A DNA stretch of 64,000 nucleotides, from assembly GCF_045679555.1 (NCBI RefSeq), contig NC_092091.1:12797918-12861917 (forward strand), read 5' to 3'. Source of the DNA: Salvelinus alpinus (taxonomy: Eukaryota > Chordata > Actinopteri > Salmoniformes > Salmonidae). Positions 10,506-25,384 of the stretch are shown here, one piece after another; within the stretch, counting starts at the first letter, position 1; each line of letters begins with the position of its first letter. The position numbers and the translations under genes are program-made. Below the pieces are notes generated by a model. The model saw only the letters and a list, made by a program, of their open reading frames with translations, was not told the origin of the DNA and made no database searches.

Positions 10506-11434
10506 ACAGCTCTGGAAAAAATTAAGAGACCACTGCAAAATGATCAGTTTCTCTGGTTTTACTATTTATAGGTATGAGATTGGGTAAAATTTCATTTTTT
10601 GTTTCATTCTATAAACTACTGACAACATTTCTCCCAAATTCCAAATAGAAATATTGTCATTTTGAGCATTTATTTGCAGAAAATTACAACTGGCCAAAAT
10701 AACAAAAAAGATGCAGTGTTGTCAGACCTTGAATAATGCAAAGAAAATAAGTTCATATTCATTTTTAAACAACACAATACTAATGTTTTAACTTAGGAAG
10801 AGTTCAGAAATCAATATTTGGTGGAATAACCCAGATTTTTCAATCACATCTTTCATGCGTCTTGGCATGCTCTCCACCAGTCTTTCACATTGATGTTGGG
10901 TGACTTTATGCCACTCCTGGCGCAACAATTCAAGCAGCTCGGCTTTGTTTAATGGCTTGTGACCATCCATCTTCCTCTTGATCACATTCCAGAGGTTTCA
11001 ATGGGGTTCAGGTCTGGAGATTGGGCTGGCCATGACAGGGTCTTGAGCTGGTGGTCCTCCATCCACACCTTGATTGACCTGGCTGTGTGGCATGGAGCTT
11101 TGTCCTACTGGAAAAAACAGTCCTCAGAGTTGGGGAACATTGTCAGAGCAGAAGGAAGCAGGTTTTCTTCCAGGACAACCTTGTACGTGGCTTGATTCAT
11201 GCATCCTTCACAAAGACAAATCTGCCCGATTCCAGCCTTGCTCAGATCATCACCCATCCTCCACCAAATTTCACAGTGGGTGCGAGACCTGGAGAGGCCT
11301 ACAAGCCACAGTGTCTTGCACCCACTGAAATTTGGTGGAGGATCGGTGATGATCTGGGGGTGCTTCAGCAAGGCAGGAATCGGGCAGATTTGTCTTTGTG
11401 AAAGACACATGAATCAAGCCACGTACAAGGTTGT
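10506..11434 (-). mobile_element. Tc1-like element with internal inverted duplication
   Basis: The left end, agctctggaaaaaattaaga, is the TIR of a third Tc1-like family. The minus strand contains a transposase remnant (10788-10985, including HQCERLVESMPRRMKDVIEK). Near the right end, about 11,170-11,265 reappears inverted at about 11,325-11,430, for example tccaccaaatttcacagtgg against its complement ccactgaaatttggtgga. The spacer between the arms is about 60 bp. The right TIR is missing. Confidence 0.7.
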
Positions 11435-11712
11435 CTATGTACATAGGGCATCAGCCTCTAAGGTGCAGGATAGAGTAACCGGGTGGTAGCCAGCTAGTGA
11501 CAGTGACTAAGTTCAGGGCAGGGTACTGGGCGGAGGCTGGCTAGTGATGGCTATTTAACAGTCTGATGGCCTTGAGATATGATGGCCTTCTGGATGATAG
11601 CAGGGTTAACAGGCCGTGGCTCAGGTGGTTGATGTCCTTGATATTTTTGGCCTTCCTGTGACAATGGGTGCTGTAGGTATCCTGGAGGTTGTTGAAGGAT
11701 CTCAAGAATGTT
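11435..11712 (-). mobile_element. LINE 3' fragment, part 2
   Basis: Plus-strand text such as cagtctgatggccttgagat and ggccttcctgtgacaatggg is antisense to the C-terminal end of a LINE reverse-transcriptase ORF that I recognise from fish genomes. The minus-strand frame is interrupted. It continues the element begun at 10,262. Confidence 0.55.
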
Positions 11713-11826
11713 TAAAAAAAAAAGTATCAACCATTTCTGTACATATGCTGCAACGTTTTGAGTAAATTAATGAGCACATTTTAACCCCTTTTTTTTGCCT
11801 TCCTATGTGAAGAAGAAATCAACGCA

Positions 11827-11962
11827 ACCGGAAGTTGGAATCGCTAGTTTCCGTTTGAGTTCACAACTGCAACTGTTTGTTGATGGTGGCATAGCTAGCC
11901 AGTCTACTGCTATGTCAATATTTTTGATTTAGCTAGCTAAAACAAACATTTTTACGAAGAAA
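11827..11962 (+). promoter_or_regulatory. smap: smap 5' leader with ETS-type site
   Basis: The motif ACCGGAAGT at 11,827-11,835 is a strong consensus for ETS-family factors and is typical of TATA-less promoters of housekeeping genes. It lies about 130 nt upstream of the smap start codon, and no TATA box is evident. Transcription start is inferred, not seen. Confidence 0.4.
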
Positions 11963-14531
<2,569 letters not shown>

Positions 14532-14872
14532 GACTGGGAGAAAAACAGTCACTTTTTTCTAAAGTCAAACCACAGATTTGTACATAAGTCGTTCTTTTGT
14601 GTCTCTGCAGTACTCCCAAGCTGATACATGGTAACTTCGTGGTTTAAGATGTCTTTTATGTTTCAATGCTGAGCAGCAAACCAGTAGTGCACTACTGAAG
14701 GAGGTAACAATCATTGAGACAGATTTCCCCTGTTGTTTCCTTGTCAATTTTTGTTAGGAATTCCTAACTGAAAGAGGGACTGTACCGACGTGATGTAATG
14801 GTTCTGAGATGAAGCAAAAGCTTTAATTAAATTGTGTTGAATGTCTCGTGTTATAAAATGTACTTAAACATC

Positions 14873-14878
14873 AATAAA
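14873..14878 (+). terminator. smap: smap poly(A) signal
   Basis: This is an AATAAA hexamer 342 nt after the smap stop codon. It is the only consensus hexamer in the first 350 nt of the trailer. Confidence 0.65.
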
Positions 14879-14895
14879 CTGAAGTAACACACAGT

Positions 14896-16925
14896 AGGGA
14901 TGAATATTTTCTCAAATCTCCCAAGGTGGCCATTTTAAAGCGTTTAAAATATGATCACTATAGCAGGGTTCTCCCTGAGCTACGTTGCCGGCTTGTCTGG
15001 GCCACTATTTGGTAATGATAGAGTAACTTTGATCAGCAATTACATTTTTGTGAATTGTGAAACAGGCCGTTCATAAATTCCGAGGTTTATCATGTTCCTC
15101 AATTAGTTCAGTGCATTTCAGTAGTCGGATATCTCAACACAGAGCAGGCTGTAGCATCATACAAACGACCAAAGATACTAAGCTTGCTAGAAAACCTCCA
15201 ACGAATGACAAAATATCCTATTTGGTAATATTCGAGTTGACGATTAGCCTATACAGATAGCAAATCAGTGCATGAATAACGGAGAGATGAGGATATTGTT
15301 AAAATTAAAAATCCATATCTACTCATACAATTTGTTGATCACATTCTCTACTGAAGCTCTCAGATGGGCAGCAATACGAGACAGCGCAGAGTTATAGTGA
15401 TATTTAGACATGCATAATGTAGAAGAGCTTTTAAAGACAGGACTGTCCAGCCAGCAATCCCAGTTAATTTGTGTCTATGATCAGAATAAACCCAAGGAAG
15501 CACATTAGATGGGCAGGACAACAGTATGTTGATGGCTGTAGATTTGTCTGTTATTTCCATGCTAATGCGACCATTACAATTAAATGGGGAGTCAAGATGT
15601 TGGGTTTCAGTGGGATTGGGATGATAGGAAAATAGCCTAGGCTCTATATAAGGCTACTACGTGAGTCAATAGATAAATAATACACTTGGTTTAGGCTACA
15701 TTGCATGCTAGATGTTTCTGATCAGTGATAGATGAGCAAACGAATACATGAGCTACCACTTCCACCTGTCCGGCCAGAGATCAATTAACCAAATATACAG
15801 ATGGAGATTCAGTGAAAAATCGCATTGATTATCAAACAAGTCACAGGCTTTTGTTCAGGAGTAGGACAGACTACTCACGCGAGTGAAGATCAAAATCCAC
15901 TTATTTACATGCTAGACACATTTTCTGATCAGCTAATATATGAGCAAACTAGAATAAAGATGATCAATATACCTAACATTTCCCTTAGCTTAAATAGTTA
16001 CCAAATATCCAAACTGATTCTGTGAAAACAAAAATCTGACATTGATTGATATATCTAAACGAGTCCCACATGCTTGTCTCAATCAAAAAGGTGCTGAAAT
16101 GATAATGTAGGTGACCACACAGGACTATTGCTTTAAATGTGTATAACGGTTGCATATGATTTAGGGATATACAGGATAAGCAAGAATTTGATACATGCCT
16201 TCAATTGCATTAGCCTATATTTTCATCATTCAGTTGATCATAACTAAGGTTTTTCTCTCTACGTTTTTTTCTAGGCCCAATGGCTGTTTCCTCGTCTCCT
16301 CACTGCTGCCACCCGCCTCGTTCTCAAAACCAATTTAAATCATTATACTTATTTTTCTAGACATTTGGCATTTTATTTTCACGGGTTTGTGCTCATTTAA
16401 TTTCTGTGATGTCTGACCAGGCCTGGTCTCGGGCTTCAAGCTTTACGGGCTTGGGTCGGGATCTAATTTTCAGTTCTGATGAGAACTCAAACTGCATTCG
16501 GGTCTGGTGTGCAGTCGAGCAGTGTCAGTTATGTGTGTTTTGGATTGATGGCCACTTTGTGTGAAGTAAATATGCTCAGCTAAAAGGATTCCATGCTACA
16601 ACCTGTATGCATAATGTGCTTTTTTGTTGTTGCCAAATCTGCTGCTGCGTATGTTGTGTATTTTGTAGAAATGCATTAGTGAGACAATGTTGTAATTTTC
16701 CATGTCTTGTCATTAAATGTTTTGGGGGAAATGTTAAGAGTAATCCCTTTAATTGTCAATCGCGCTATAAAGCCGATCTTCAGCACTATGGCTGGAATTG
16801 TGCCCAAAATAAACATGCTCGTGATTGAATCGTCTTGCATTTACTGTTTGAAGTGAGTTGATTTATGACACATTGACCGTATAAGAGTGTGTTCATGATT
16901 AAATAGTGAGAGAGAACTGGACATG
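14896..16925. other. Convergent intergenic spacer, no gene seen
   Basis: Between the 3' ends of smap and plekha7 I see no conserved ORF. Around 15,715-15,840 and 15,915-16,050 the text is loosely duplicated (for example ctgatcag...gatgagcaaac, then gattgat and caaac), suggesting an old tandem duplication of about 200 bp. A Gly/Ser-coding-like stretch near 16,420-16,510 (cgggcttgggtcgggatcta) looks like an interspersed-repeat remnant. Confidence 0.4.
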
Positions 16926-16927
16926 AG

Positions 16928-17503
16928 GCAACATGTTTTGTTAAAACCTTTATTTCCATAAAACATCATTATGGTTTATTTCCCTTTTAAATGACATATA
17001 ATACAATACAGTTGATTGGCAAAAGCGTTACATGGCAGTGCTGAGCTACAAAGGGTGCAATTTGGTGCAAGATTGTCTTTCATTAGTCAAAATAAAATAA
17101 ATATATGATTCATGTCATAATTACGTTTCCATCTCAACGACCTATAAAACATTGCTTAGAACTTATTTAGAAATATAGACCACACTTCAAAAACACAGCT
17201 AATGATTCTGTTGCAAAAACTAGTAGTGTTAACAATTACACACAACATTAAAGTGCAAAACACGACTCCAATTCAAACTTAACATTAAGTACACGCACAG
17301 TTTCAATGCTCTTGTTGAGATTCCAATAACTCCTTTTGGTTCTTTAAAAGAAAACATTATTATCGCGTTTTAACTCCAATAAAAAGTATTATAAAACATC
17401 ACTCTGGCATTAATTGCTGAAAATGATTAGTATTAGATCCTTTGCCCATCAACTATTTTCATTCACGGATGTCCTGTCGGTGCCTTGGCGTCTGTGTCAA
17501 TGG
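16928..17503 (-). other. plekha7: plekha7 3' untranslated region
   Basis: This runs from the TGA at 17,504-17,506 to beyond the minus-strand AATAAA (plus-strand tttatt, 16,949-16,954), which is the likely poly(A) signal with cleavage around 16,925-16,935. It gives a 3' UTR of roughly 570 nt that is AT-rich and free of the repeats found in the introns. Confidence 0.65.
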
Positions 17504-17529
17504 TCAGTCAGCGTTCAGCTGAGCTTTGG
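17504..17529 (-). CDS. plekha7: plekha7 terminal coding exon
   Basis: After the acceptor cccttttag only eight residues (AKAQLNAD) and TGA remain, followed by the 3' UTR. Phase fits exactly (one base carried over from the previous exon). The exon is too short to prove by similarity. Confidence 0.75.
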
Positions 17530-20500
17530 CTAAAAGGGGGGGAAAAACATGCTCATGACATTGAAAATACAGACTGTGATGTCTTCAATCTATAGTTCCA
17601 CCCTCTTTCCAAAATGCCTAAGTAAGCAGTGCTTGTTTGTGTGGAAACAATAAGCCACAACCTTTTTACATTCTAATCATGACCCAACAACATCACCATC
17701 ACCTGACCCAACAACATCACCATCACCTGACCCAACAACATCACCTGACCCAACAACATCACCATCACCTGACCCAACAACATCACCTGACCCAACAACA
17801 TCACCTGACCCAACAACATCACCTGACCCAACAACATCACCATCACCTGACCCAACAACATCACCATCACCTGACCCAACAACATCACCTGACCCAACAA
17901 CATCACCTGACCCAACAACATCACATGACCCAACAACATCACATGACCCAACAACATCACATGACCCAACAACATCACATGACCCAACAACATTTGGACA
18001 CCAAAAGCCACCATGCCTCAGAAAAGAAACCACCAAAGCACTCCAAGTTGTGAGAGCAGAAATGACACTTAAAGACTACAACTATCCCACTGGGCACAGA
18101 CGTCAGTTCAACGTCTAGTTTTGATTTACATTTGGTTGAGTTGTCGTCTAACGTGAATTCAACAAAACATTGCACCATGTCATTGGATTTATGTTAAAAC
18201 TTGGTTGAAAAAAAAGATGAAATCGTCTTATGTTGTATCAATGTCATCACATCGATTTGTTGGGGGTTGAAATGAGGTGAAAACAAGGCTGATTCTACCT
18301 TGTGCCCCAGTGGGATGCCAACACAAACACATCACAGAGGCACCTTAAGGCCACGACACTCAAGAGAATATGCAGTGTACCTTCACTAGATCTGTTTATC
18401 AGAATCTCACTGTCTGCACAACCAGGGGCAATGAAAGAGGGTCACATTACTGTGTTGTACAGTGAAGATGCCCCTACACGCTGATCTTGGGTCAGTTTTG
18501 GGCCAATGTTCTACACTAATGGTTAAGGTTATGATGAGGGAAAACTGATCCTTCACCCCGGAGTGTGCTGCATTTGTCTCCCTTTCTCTGTTCCGATTCT
18601 CTTCTTCCAGAAGTGTGCACTGGCATACTCCCCATCATAGATTTGATTCAAGCATTGGCTGGAGGAAGTTTCCACCATTGATAAATCCATACTTCTCACT
18701 TTGGGAGAAGGGTTGAGAATCAGGATACTAACTGGGATGGCTTCTCTGAAGGGAGCACAGTGAAAGAATCAATGTCCTACTAGATACTCCATCTATAGCT
18801 ATATTAAAGGAGTGTTTTATGAAGGAATGAATTAATGGTTATAAAGGGATCAAAGATACTGTAGGCAGTTCAGTGGGAAAAGGGTGTGTTTGTGTGTGTA
18901 CAGCATGCATAGAGTAGCCTGTGTGTATAGACTGTGTGTGTACACTGTGTAGTATATACACTCAGTGTATTAGGTACACCCATCTAGTACTGGGTCGGAC
19001 AACCCTTTGCCTCCAGAACAGCCCGACTTCTTTGGGGTATGTAAACGTTGCTCAACTTGTATCTAGGGACCTAACGTGTGCCAGGAAATAATTCCCCACA
19101 CCATTACACCACTGCCACCAGCCTGTACAGTTGACACCAGGCAGGATGGGGCCATGGACTCATGTTGCTTACGCCAAATCCTGACTCTGCCATCAGCATG
19201 ATGCAACAGAAACCGGATTTGTCGGACCATGCAATGTTTTACCACTCCTCATTTGTCCAGTGTTCGTGATCGCGTGCCCACTAGAGACGTTTCTTCTTGG
19301 TTTTAGCTGATAGCAGTGGAACCCGGTATGGTCGCCTGCTGCAATAGCCCATCCGTGACAAGGATCGATGAGTTGTGCGTTCCAAGATGCCATTCTGCAC
19401 ACCACTGTTGTACTGTGACGTTATTTGCCTCAAAGTCGCTTAGGTCACTCGTTTTGCCCATTCTAACGTTCCATCGAACAGTAACTGAATGCCTTGATGC
19501 CTGTCTGCCTGCTTTATATAGGAAGCCACGGCCACATCTGTATGAGCGAACCATTTTCGTGAACGGGGTGGTGTACATATTAAACTGGCCACTGAGTGTA
19601 TATGTAGTGTGTATGTGTTTACGTGTGTTTTTACACACGTCCATGTGTGTGTATGAGCTGACCTGTGAACTGCTTGCTCTTGATGGAGGCTTCAGAGGCC
19701 AAGGCGTGAGACACATTCATAATCCTCTTCTGCTGCTGCATGGCTAGGTCCAGATCAGTGAAGTCCAGTGGGACACCAGACGACGGATGTGTGTTCTGAA
19801 CACTGACACACAGGTGGGAAGGGAATACAAACATGAGGAAAAAGAGAGGCCGAAACCCAAAGGAAATACAGTCTGTGTCCCAAATGGAACCTTTTTCCCT
19901 ACCAATTCGGCCCTGGTCAAAAGTAGTGCACTATGTAGGGAATAGGCTCTGGTCAAAAGTAGTGCACTATGTAGGGAATAGGCTCTGGTCAAAAGTAGTG
20001 CACTATGTAGCGAATAGGGTGTCATTTGGGACGAACACAATGTTTGCGTTCACTTTTTTGTGTTATGATCTTAAGTTTTAAGCTAGGACCCAGTTTTAAG
20101 TCACACCTGGGATTGAATCAGCCACAACCCAACAGTGGATCCAGTGGACCCAGAGACCCAGGATTAGGGACATTACGATGCTTATGATATGTTTTCTTCT
20201 CCCAATAAGAAGTACCCAGATTTCTCACTAACAACAACTACTATTTCTTATCAAGAATCTGCCAGATCACTCTAAATTTGCCGTATTTTTTGTATTTTTT
20301 TTAACTACTTTGAATTTCTTTTTGTAATAAAAAGTTCTATATAAAATAAATAGATTTTTATGAAACTAAGTCAGGAGTACTTGGATTTGGCCAGGATGTT
20401 TATGATGCGTTCTGCTCTGCGTTGACGCTCCTCCATCTGCTCCTGGCTCAGAGGCTCCCCGGGGTCTGACTCCACATAGCGCTCTGAGATAGGCACCTTC

Positions 20501-23500
20501 TGGGGCTTGGACAGCTACATACACCAATCATAGTGAAGACATCCAGTCAACCAACAAATCCATATTAAAGTGCAATTCCAACACTTTTCAACCTCATTTT
20601 CATAATCTCCAGCACAATACCAGTGTCTACATATGTGAAAACGGGCGCATGTCTACGTTTTTAGAAGAAGAAAAATTGAGTAAAATAATTCTACCCGATG
20701 ACATCATCAAAAGTTTAAACATTTTAAGAAACGTGATTTTCAAAACACAGATTTGTGGTGAAGTGGGGAGCAAGACAATACCCTGCCTCTGAATAGAACC
20801 TTTCAATCCTACCCTGTGATGTCATAGAGAAGCATTTTTTTAGGGCTTTTCTTCTTCTCTTTTTAACCACAGATCATAGAAACGTACTTCTTTCAGTTAA
20901 GTAGACACTGGTTTGGTGCTGTAGATAACGAATATGAGGTTGAAAAGTGGCGGAATTGCAATTTAAGGCTTAGAACAATATTCAGAAATCATCTGTTTAC
21001 AGTGCCTTCAGAAAGTATTCATACCCCTCGACTTATTCCACATTTTGTTGTTACAGCCTGAATTCAAAATGGATTACATGTATTTTTTTCCTCACCCATG
21101 TACACATAATATCCCATAATGACAAAGTGAAAACATATTTTTTGAAATGCTGGCAAATGTATAGAAAATGAACATTTAGGTTAGTATTGTGGAGTAACTA
21201 CAATGTTATTGATCCATCCTCAGCTCTCTCCTATAACAGCCATTAAACTATGTAAATGTTTTTAAGTCACCATTGGCCTCATGGTGAAATCCCTGAGCAG
21301 TTTCCTTCCTCTCCAGCAACTGGGTTAAGAAGGACGCCTGTATCATTGTAGTGACTGGGTGTATTGACACACCATCCGAAGTGTAATTAATAACTTCACC
21401 ATCCTCAAAAGGATATTCAATGTCAGTTATTTTCTTCTTCTACCAATAGTTGCCTTTCTTTGTGAGGCATTGGAAAACCTCCCTTGTCTTTGTGGTTGAA
21501 TCTGTGTTTGAAAATCATTGCTCGACTACAGATAATAGCATGTGTGAGGTACAGTGATGAGGTAATCATTCAACAATCATGTTACAGACTATTATTGCAC
21601 ACAGAGTGAGTCCATGCAACTTATTAACTCAAGACATTTCAGCTTTTCATTTTAAATTAATTTGTAAAGATTTCTACAAACATAATTCCACTTTGACATT
21701 ATGGGGTATTGAATGTAGGCCAGTGACAACATCTACATTTGATCATGTTTTTATTCAGGCTTGTAACACAACCAAATGTAGAAAGAGTCAAGGGGTGTGA
21801 ATACTTTCAGAAGGCGCTGCGATGCAGTGCCCTAGACCACTGCGCCACCCGGGAGGCCCCTGAACTTCCCCTTTTTAACCACTTATGTGTACAGGCATAA
21901 TATTCATCAATAAGGGTGTTGATAGGAGAAAATTGATTGGCCATTCATGAACGTACCTCACGACTGAGGTCCAGGTCGTAGTCGAGGGGCTCCATGTCAG
22001 TCCCCCTCATGGGCGTGGCCATCACCGTGAGCCACTCATCTGATTGGATCCTCTCCCTTTCCTTCAGCTCTCTACGCCCCTCGTCGCTCTGGCCCTCGGC
22101 ACCCTGTCGCTCCACCACCTGAGCTTTCTGCTCCTGCTGCAAATCAAAGTCCTGCTGCTCACGCCTCCACTAGGGGGGGACAAACAACAGTTACTTTATC
22201 TGACCACTAGAGAAGGGGTTCTGAAACGGTTTAGGGCCGGGGACCCCTTTTGTGATAGCAAATTCATCAGGGACCCCCCCTTCATAACACACATCTCGAG
22301 TGAGATAAAATAAAAAAATAAAAAACAATAGCATACAAGGAGTTTTACTATGACTTCCGCAGTGCATGGCCAGAAAAATCAAGTTTCGGGGCCCTAGGAA
22401 GGAAAGTTTTAAAGGCACATTGTATCTGACCACTAAACCAGGGCAAAAAAATACCATGAATAACATTATTTTAGGGATTTTCTCAAACTTTAATCCTTAG
22501 AATGGTCCTTTGGAGGAAGGACTGTTGACATATACACTACCGTTCAAAGGTTTGGGGTCACTTAGAAATGTCCTTGTTTTTGAAAGAAAAGCACACTTTT
22601 TGTCCATTTAAAATGACATCAAATTGATCAGAAATACAGTGTAGACATTGTTAATTTTGTAAATGACTGTTGTAGCTGGAAAGATTTATTTATGGAATAT
22701 CTACATAGGCGTACAGAGGCCCATTATCAGCAACCATCACTCCTGTGTTCCAATGGCACGTTGTGTAAGCTAATCCAAGTTTAGCATTTTAAAAGGCTAA
22801 CTGATCATTAGAAAACCCTTTTGCAATTATGTTAGCACAGCTGAAAAACTGTTGTGCGGATTAAAGAAGCAATAAAACTGGCCTTATTTGGACTTGTTGA
22901 GTATCTGGAGCATCAGCATTTGTGGGTTCGATTACAGGCTCAAAATGGCCAGAAACAAAGACCTTCTTCTTTTGAACGGTAGTGTATATCTAAAAGAAAA
23001 AATGGCTTTCCTGAAAATAAAAACTATCATTGTATTTTTTTTGTCCTGGTTTCATGAGGAAATTAGATGAATTACAGCATCATCAGAATCAACCACCAAA
23101 CGATACTAATTAACCTGTGACCACAAACCCACACACTCTCCTTTGCTTTTCCAAACCCATAAACACATTTGTGTTTTGAGTAAATATCTGTTTGTATGAC
23201 AGTGTGTGTACTGTATGAGTGTATTTGTTTGTGTGTCCAAGCTCTTAAACCCACGCATGCATAATTCCCACTGCAGTGTGTGTAGGCCTCAGCATGTATT
23301 CCCATTCTGTGAGGAGAAAGTGCATCACATGCGCTATTGTGCTCGGAGGAAAATCACATCACAGGGAAAATGCATGCATACATATTCATCAAACCCCCGC
23401 CAAATGGAAAAACACAGCCAGAAAGATTTTGTAGAAGCAACGTTACTTTATTCTCGAGTGCAGATCTCTACATTAGAAAATAACAGGCGTGAAGGAGTTG

Positions 23501-25344
23501 TGATTCTTCGTTTTACAGATTCATTTAACATTAGCTGTCCATTATTTCCCTTCCTTTGTGCTATTTTCTCATCCTTGCTGATTTAAAACAAATTGGGATG
23601 GGTGAAAGAAATATGGTGGAATTTACACCTGCCTTGATGGTAGGCTTTCGGCAGCCATTTTGCTTATCACTTTCCTTTCATCTGCAGTGAAAGATAAAAT
23701 TGGCCAATTAATAAGATAAAATAGGCCAATTAAAGGTACTCAGACTGGAGTACTCTCTCACTATGACCTTGACCATGGAAGTGGACCGTTGTAGCGGTCA
23801 ACCACAGCCAAGTAGAAACGTCTTAGTTGTGGTCTTAAAAAGGCTCTGCTAATGTTGATGTAGCACCAACTAAATGGGGTGAATAAGCGACTGTTTAGTG
23901 TGGCATGGTGTGGTATAAGATGAGCAGATTCAAATGACCTAAAAGAGAGTCTAAAACGAGAAGTAGTGTAAGCTCTGGCTATTATGGTGAAGAACTACAA
24001 AATGAAACTCCGTAACCAGCAGAAGCTGATGAAGTAAGTCTTTCCAACTGTAAGTAGAAGCTGGGAACACAAAGGCTGATTAGTAATGCTGTTAGGAGTT
24101 TGAAGCTATTATTGGTGAGCTCACAGCAATCTGGTTAAGATTGTGTGGTAGATAATATATTAGACTTTGTAATGTGATGTCCCTCGTCTTTTGACGATCA
24201 TAGGCTCAATTAATCTGATTATGTGGTAGCCATAGCATGCCATAAGACAACCAGGGTGGAAAAAGTGAGGTTGATGGGCAATTTTGTGACAAGAAAATTA
24301 TGATTCATCAGCAAAAAAAGGCACTTTCATTAGATTCATTCGTGTAATGCTAAAGATTGAGGGAGCAGGGATGTTTGGTAATGATTGAGGGAGAAGGGAT
24401 GTTTGGTAATGATTGAGGGAGCAGGGATGTTTGGTAATGATTGAGGGAGCAGGGATGTTTGGTAATGATTTGTACCACTTCCTCGTTGATTTGTTCAAAC
24501 ATGGTACACATTTCCTCATCTCCATTTCATCAAATCTCTATAAAATATAATTTTACAAATGTATAGGCTACTGAAAATATCCTTCAGTAAATTAATAAAA
24601 ATGTATATGTACAGAAATGTAAATGTACATAGAATGAGAGGGAGGGAAGGCAGAGATGCCCACCTCTTCTCCTTGATATACATTCAGTGTGTCAGTGAGG
24701 TACCACACGGGGGCACTAGTGATCGGGTAAACTCAACCCCTACACCTTAATATGGGGGACAGCGCTGTCTTACAGTCCATCTCTGACAGATATCCCCTCC
24801 CCTACTCCGCAAAGCACCCTCCACCACACACAGTCTGACGGCTCTGCAGCCCAGCCTAGCTGGCCCCGGCTTAGCACCAGCCCCACCGGCCCTTAGCGTG
24901 ATGCTAACTTTACTAATGTTACTGCCATTGGTTACACATGGGGGAGAGCGTGGGAGAATGGTGTTAGCGTAAGCCGTTTAGCATGTAAGTGCTTGTGGCG
25001 GTGGCTCCTATGTGAGGGGTTCGGCAGGGGCGTGACAGTGGCAGTGGTCCCTGCTTCTGCTGCGGGGATTGGGAGGGGAGGAACGTACTGAGCCCAGGTC
25101 AGTGGAGGAGAGAGGCCTGGTAGAGGAGGAGGAACGATGGGTGGTGGAGTGACGTTCTCCCTGGCTGAGGTTCCTCTTGCGCTCGCGGACCAGGGCCCTC
25201 TGGTGTCTCTTCATACGCTCCAGCTGCTCCTCAGCACTCATGCGGCCCCGGGGGGCCTGGGCCAGAGACTGGGGCTGCTGGTCAGAAGAGTACAGCTGCT
25301 CCAAGGCACTCTTAGGTCTCTCCTGGGACAGATCGTGAGAGAGG

Positions 25345-25384
<40 letters not shown>

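Noticed and set aside
17637-18053. 138-codon His/Gln-rich ORF and its antisense Gly/Val partners
   Set aside because: They are products of the 18/24-bp array, whose unit length is a multiple of three; no splice support or conserved flank was seen.
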